64,000 bases of DNA from Gemmobacter aquarius (GTDB lineage: Bacteria > Pseudomonadota > Alphaproteobacteria > Rhodobacterales > Rhodobacteraceae): contig NZ_CP028918.1 of assembly GCF_003060865.1 (NCBI RefSeq), positions 2,344,001 through 2,408,000 on the forward strand, written 5' to 3'. Position numbers and translations under genes: made by a program. The notes beneath the pieces are model-generated. The model searched no databases and had not been told where the DNA came from. It saw only the letters and a program-made list of their open reading frames with translations. The stretch's first letter is position 1, and each line of letters begins with the position of its first letter. Below, piece after piece: positions 63,024 through 64,000 of this stretch.

Positions 63024-63140
63024 CGTTTTCTGACGCAGAAAACGGAGCGGAATTTGACGCAAATTCCGCCCCCCGCCCTTCCCGCGCCAGCCACCGTTTT
63101 TTGCGTCAAAAATCGACGCGAAATCTGCGTCAGATTTCGC
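63024..63140. repeat. four-hairpin array, TGACGCA/TGCGTCA type (array G)
   Basis: G1 63024-63044: stem CGTTTTCTG, loop ACG. G2 63047-63069: stem GCGGAATTTG, loop ACG. G3 63095-63115: stem CGTTTTTTG with one mismatch, loop CGT. G4 63118-63140: stem GCGAAATCTG, loop CGT. Same order, orientation and spacing as the array at 55692. Immediately 3' of the AAA+ regulator gene (minus strand). Confidence 0.92.
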
Positions 63141-63145
63141 CCGGC

Positions 63146-64000
63146 TCAGACGTAATCCCCCCGGCTCAACCCGTATTTCGCCATCTTCTCGTTCAGCGTC
63201 CGCCGCGGCAGGCACAGCTCGTCCATCACCGCCACGATAGACCCCTTGTGCCGCCGCATCGTGTTGTCGATCAGCATCCGCTCGAAAGCTTCCACATATT
63301 CCTTCAGGGGCTTGCCCTCGGTCGTCATCGCAGGCCCCGTCGCCTCGTTGTCGGCCATCAGCAGGCTGGCAATCGACCCCGACCCGCGCCGGTTCTGCAA
63401 CACCGCCCGTTCGGCAATGTTCACCAACTGGCGCACATTCCCCGGCCAGGGCGCCTGCAACAGTTGCGCCGCCTCTTGCGCCGTCACCTGCGGCGCGTCG
63501 CAGCCGTATTCTTCCGCGAACTGCTCGGACATCCGCGTGAACAGCGTCAGGATATCCTCGCCCCGCACCCGCAAGGGCGGGCACAGGATCGTCATCGCCC
63601 CCAGCCGGTAATAAAGGTCCGACCGCAGCACATCCTCCAGCGTCTTGTCCGGCGCATGTTCGTTGCAGATCGCGATGATCCGCGTCTCGGGCGGCATCCC
63701 CTGCTCGTTGATCAGCGTCAAAAGCCGCGCCTGCAAGGGCTGGCTCATCGCCTCGATATCTTCCAGACACAGCGTCCCGCCCCGCGCCTCCTCGACCAGC
63801 GGGATCGTCCCCTCTTCCGAAGGCCCGAACAGCTTGGCCACCAACTGGTCCTCGCTCCACGCCGCACAGGAAATCGTCACGAACTTCTTCGACGCCCGCG
63901 GCCCCACCGCATGCAGCGCATGGGCCACCAGCGTCTTGCCCGTCCCCGTCTCGCCATCGATCAGCACATGGCTGTCGGCTTGACCAAGATCGAGGATATC
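63146..64000 (-). CDS. NtrC/DctD-family AAA+ regulator lacking GAFTGA, N-terminus beyond window
   Basis: 285 residues visible; the frame runs off the window end, so the receiver domain (if any) is missing. Walker A is DGETGTGKTLVA; Walker B region GGTLCLEDIEAMSQPLQARLL; sensor segments RSDLYYRLGAMTILCPPLRVR and APWPGNVRQL; a C-terminal Fis HTH (HKGSIVAVMDELCLPRRTLNEKM). Between LFGPSEEGT and ARGGTL there is no room for the GAFTGA loop that contacts sigma-54, as in Rhodobacter NtrC, so it likely works without sigma-54. Target genes are unknown. Confidence 0.87.
   Translation of the reverse strand, partial: DILDLGQADSHVLIDGETGTGKTLVAHALHAVGPRASKKFVTISCAAWSEDQLVAKLFGPSEEGTIPLVEEARGGTLCLEDIEAMSQPLQARLLTLINEQGMPPETRIIAICNEHAPDKTLEDVLRSDLYYRLGAMTILCPPLRVRGEDILTLFTRMSEQFAEEYGCDAPQVTAQEAAQLLQAPWPGNVRQLVNIAERAVLQNRRGSGSIASLLMADNEATGPAMTTEGKPLKEYVEAFERMLIDNTMRRHKGSIVAVMDELCLPRRTLNEKMAKYGLSRGDYV

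Overview
The window comes from a high-GC alphaproteobacterium of the Rhodobacterales (Rhodobacteraceae/Paracoccaceae; Rhodobacter, Tabrizicola or Gemmobacter-like). The evidence is the gene content and order: aa3 oxidase ctaD followed by DUF2244, glyQ-FkbM-DUF6446-glyS-ppdK, ftsY-EamA-yciB, fumC-DUF4169-RHH, sspB, RNase E with a GWW C-terminus, a SAM-II leader on metZ, and an enhancer-binding protein without GAFTGA. Almost everything is chromosomal core. No tRNA, rRNA, IS element, prophage or CRISPR array was seen. The clearest foreign piece is one AT-rich gene at 12.5-14.1 kb.

Layout. 0-9 kb: ctaD (cut by the window start), DUF2244, yqeY, carA, a cellulose-synthase-like GT2, a GntR regulator, a HAD nucleotidase and a UbiH-type hydroxylase. 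9-12.5 kb: a class V aminotransferase, two coupled Lrp genes divergent from ilvC, and ilvC. 12.5-14.1 kb: the DUF262-like/HNH islet. 14.3-18 kb: a small acidic protein, glmM (frameshifted as given), folP and folB. 18-26 kb: cell-wall hydrolase, an atypical ppdK, glyS, DUF6446, FkbM and glyQ. 26-32 kb: a secreted trypsin-fold pseudo-protease, 5-formyl-THF cyclo-ligase, an EEP-fold hydrolase and a phospholipase D protein. 32-38 kb: modABC with modE, trkH, folE2, and metZ with its riboswitch. 39-47 kb: GST, a cold-shock protein, ftsY-EamA-yciB, lysC and ptsP. 47-53 kb: EcsC, GNAT, a flavin reductase, a cupin DMSP-lyase-like protein, mtnP-apt, sspB and a TylF methyltransferase. 53.6-59.6 kb: fumC-DUF4169-RHH, a P450 coupled to a membrane-anchored serine hydrolase (frameshifted), ccdA and tusA. 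59.8-64 kb: rne and a partial AAA+ regulator cut by the window end.

Pathways. Folate genes recur (folP, folB, folE2, cyclo-ligase). Sulfur and methionine genes are metZ (controlled by S-adenosylmethionine), mtnP-apt salvage, tusA and the DMSP-lyase-like cupin. Amino-acid synthesis is represented by ilvC, lysC and metZ. Molybdate uptake has its own repressor and a candidate operator.

The most unusual structure is intergenic. Two families of palindromes occupy gene 3' ends. One consists of AT-rich hairpins with nearly perfect stems and 3-nt loops, often in arrays of two to four. The other pairs a variant of AATATCCTCGGGG with a nearby GC-rich hairpin. Separately, three single-base deletions in G/C runs break two otherwise intact genes, which points to undercalled homopolymers in the assembly.
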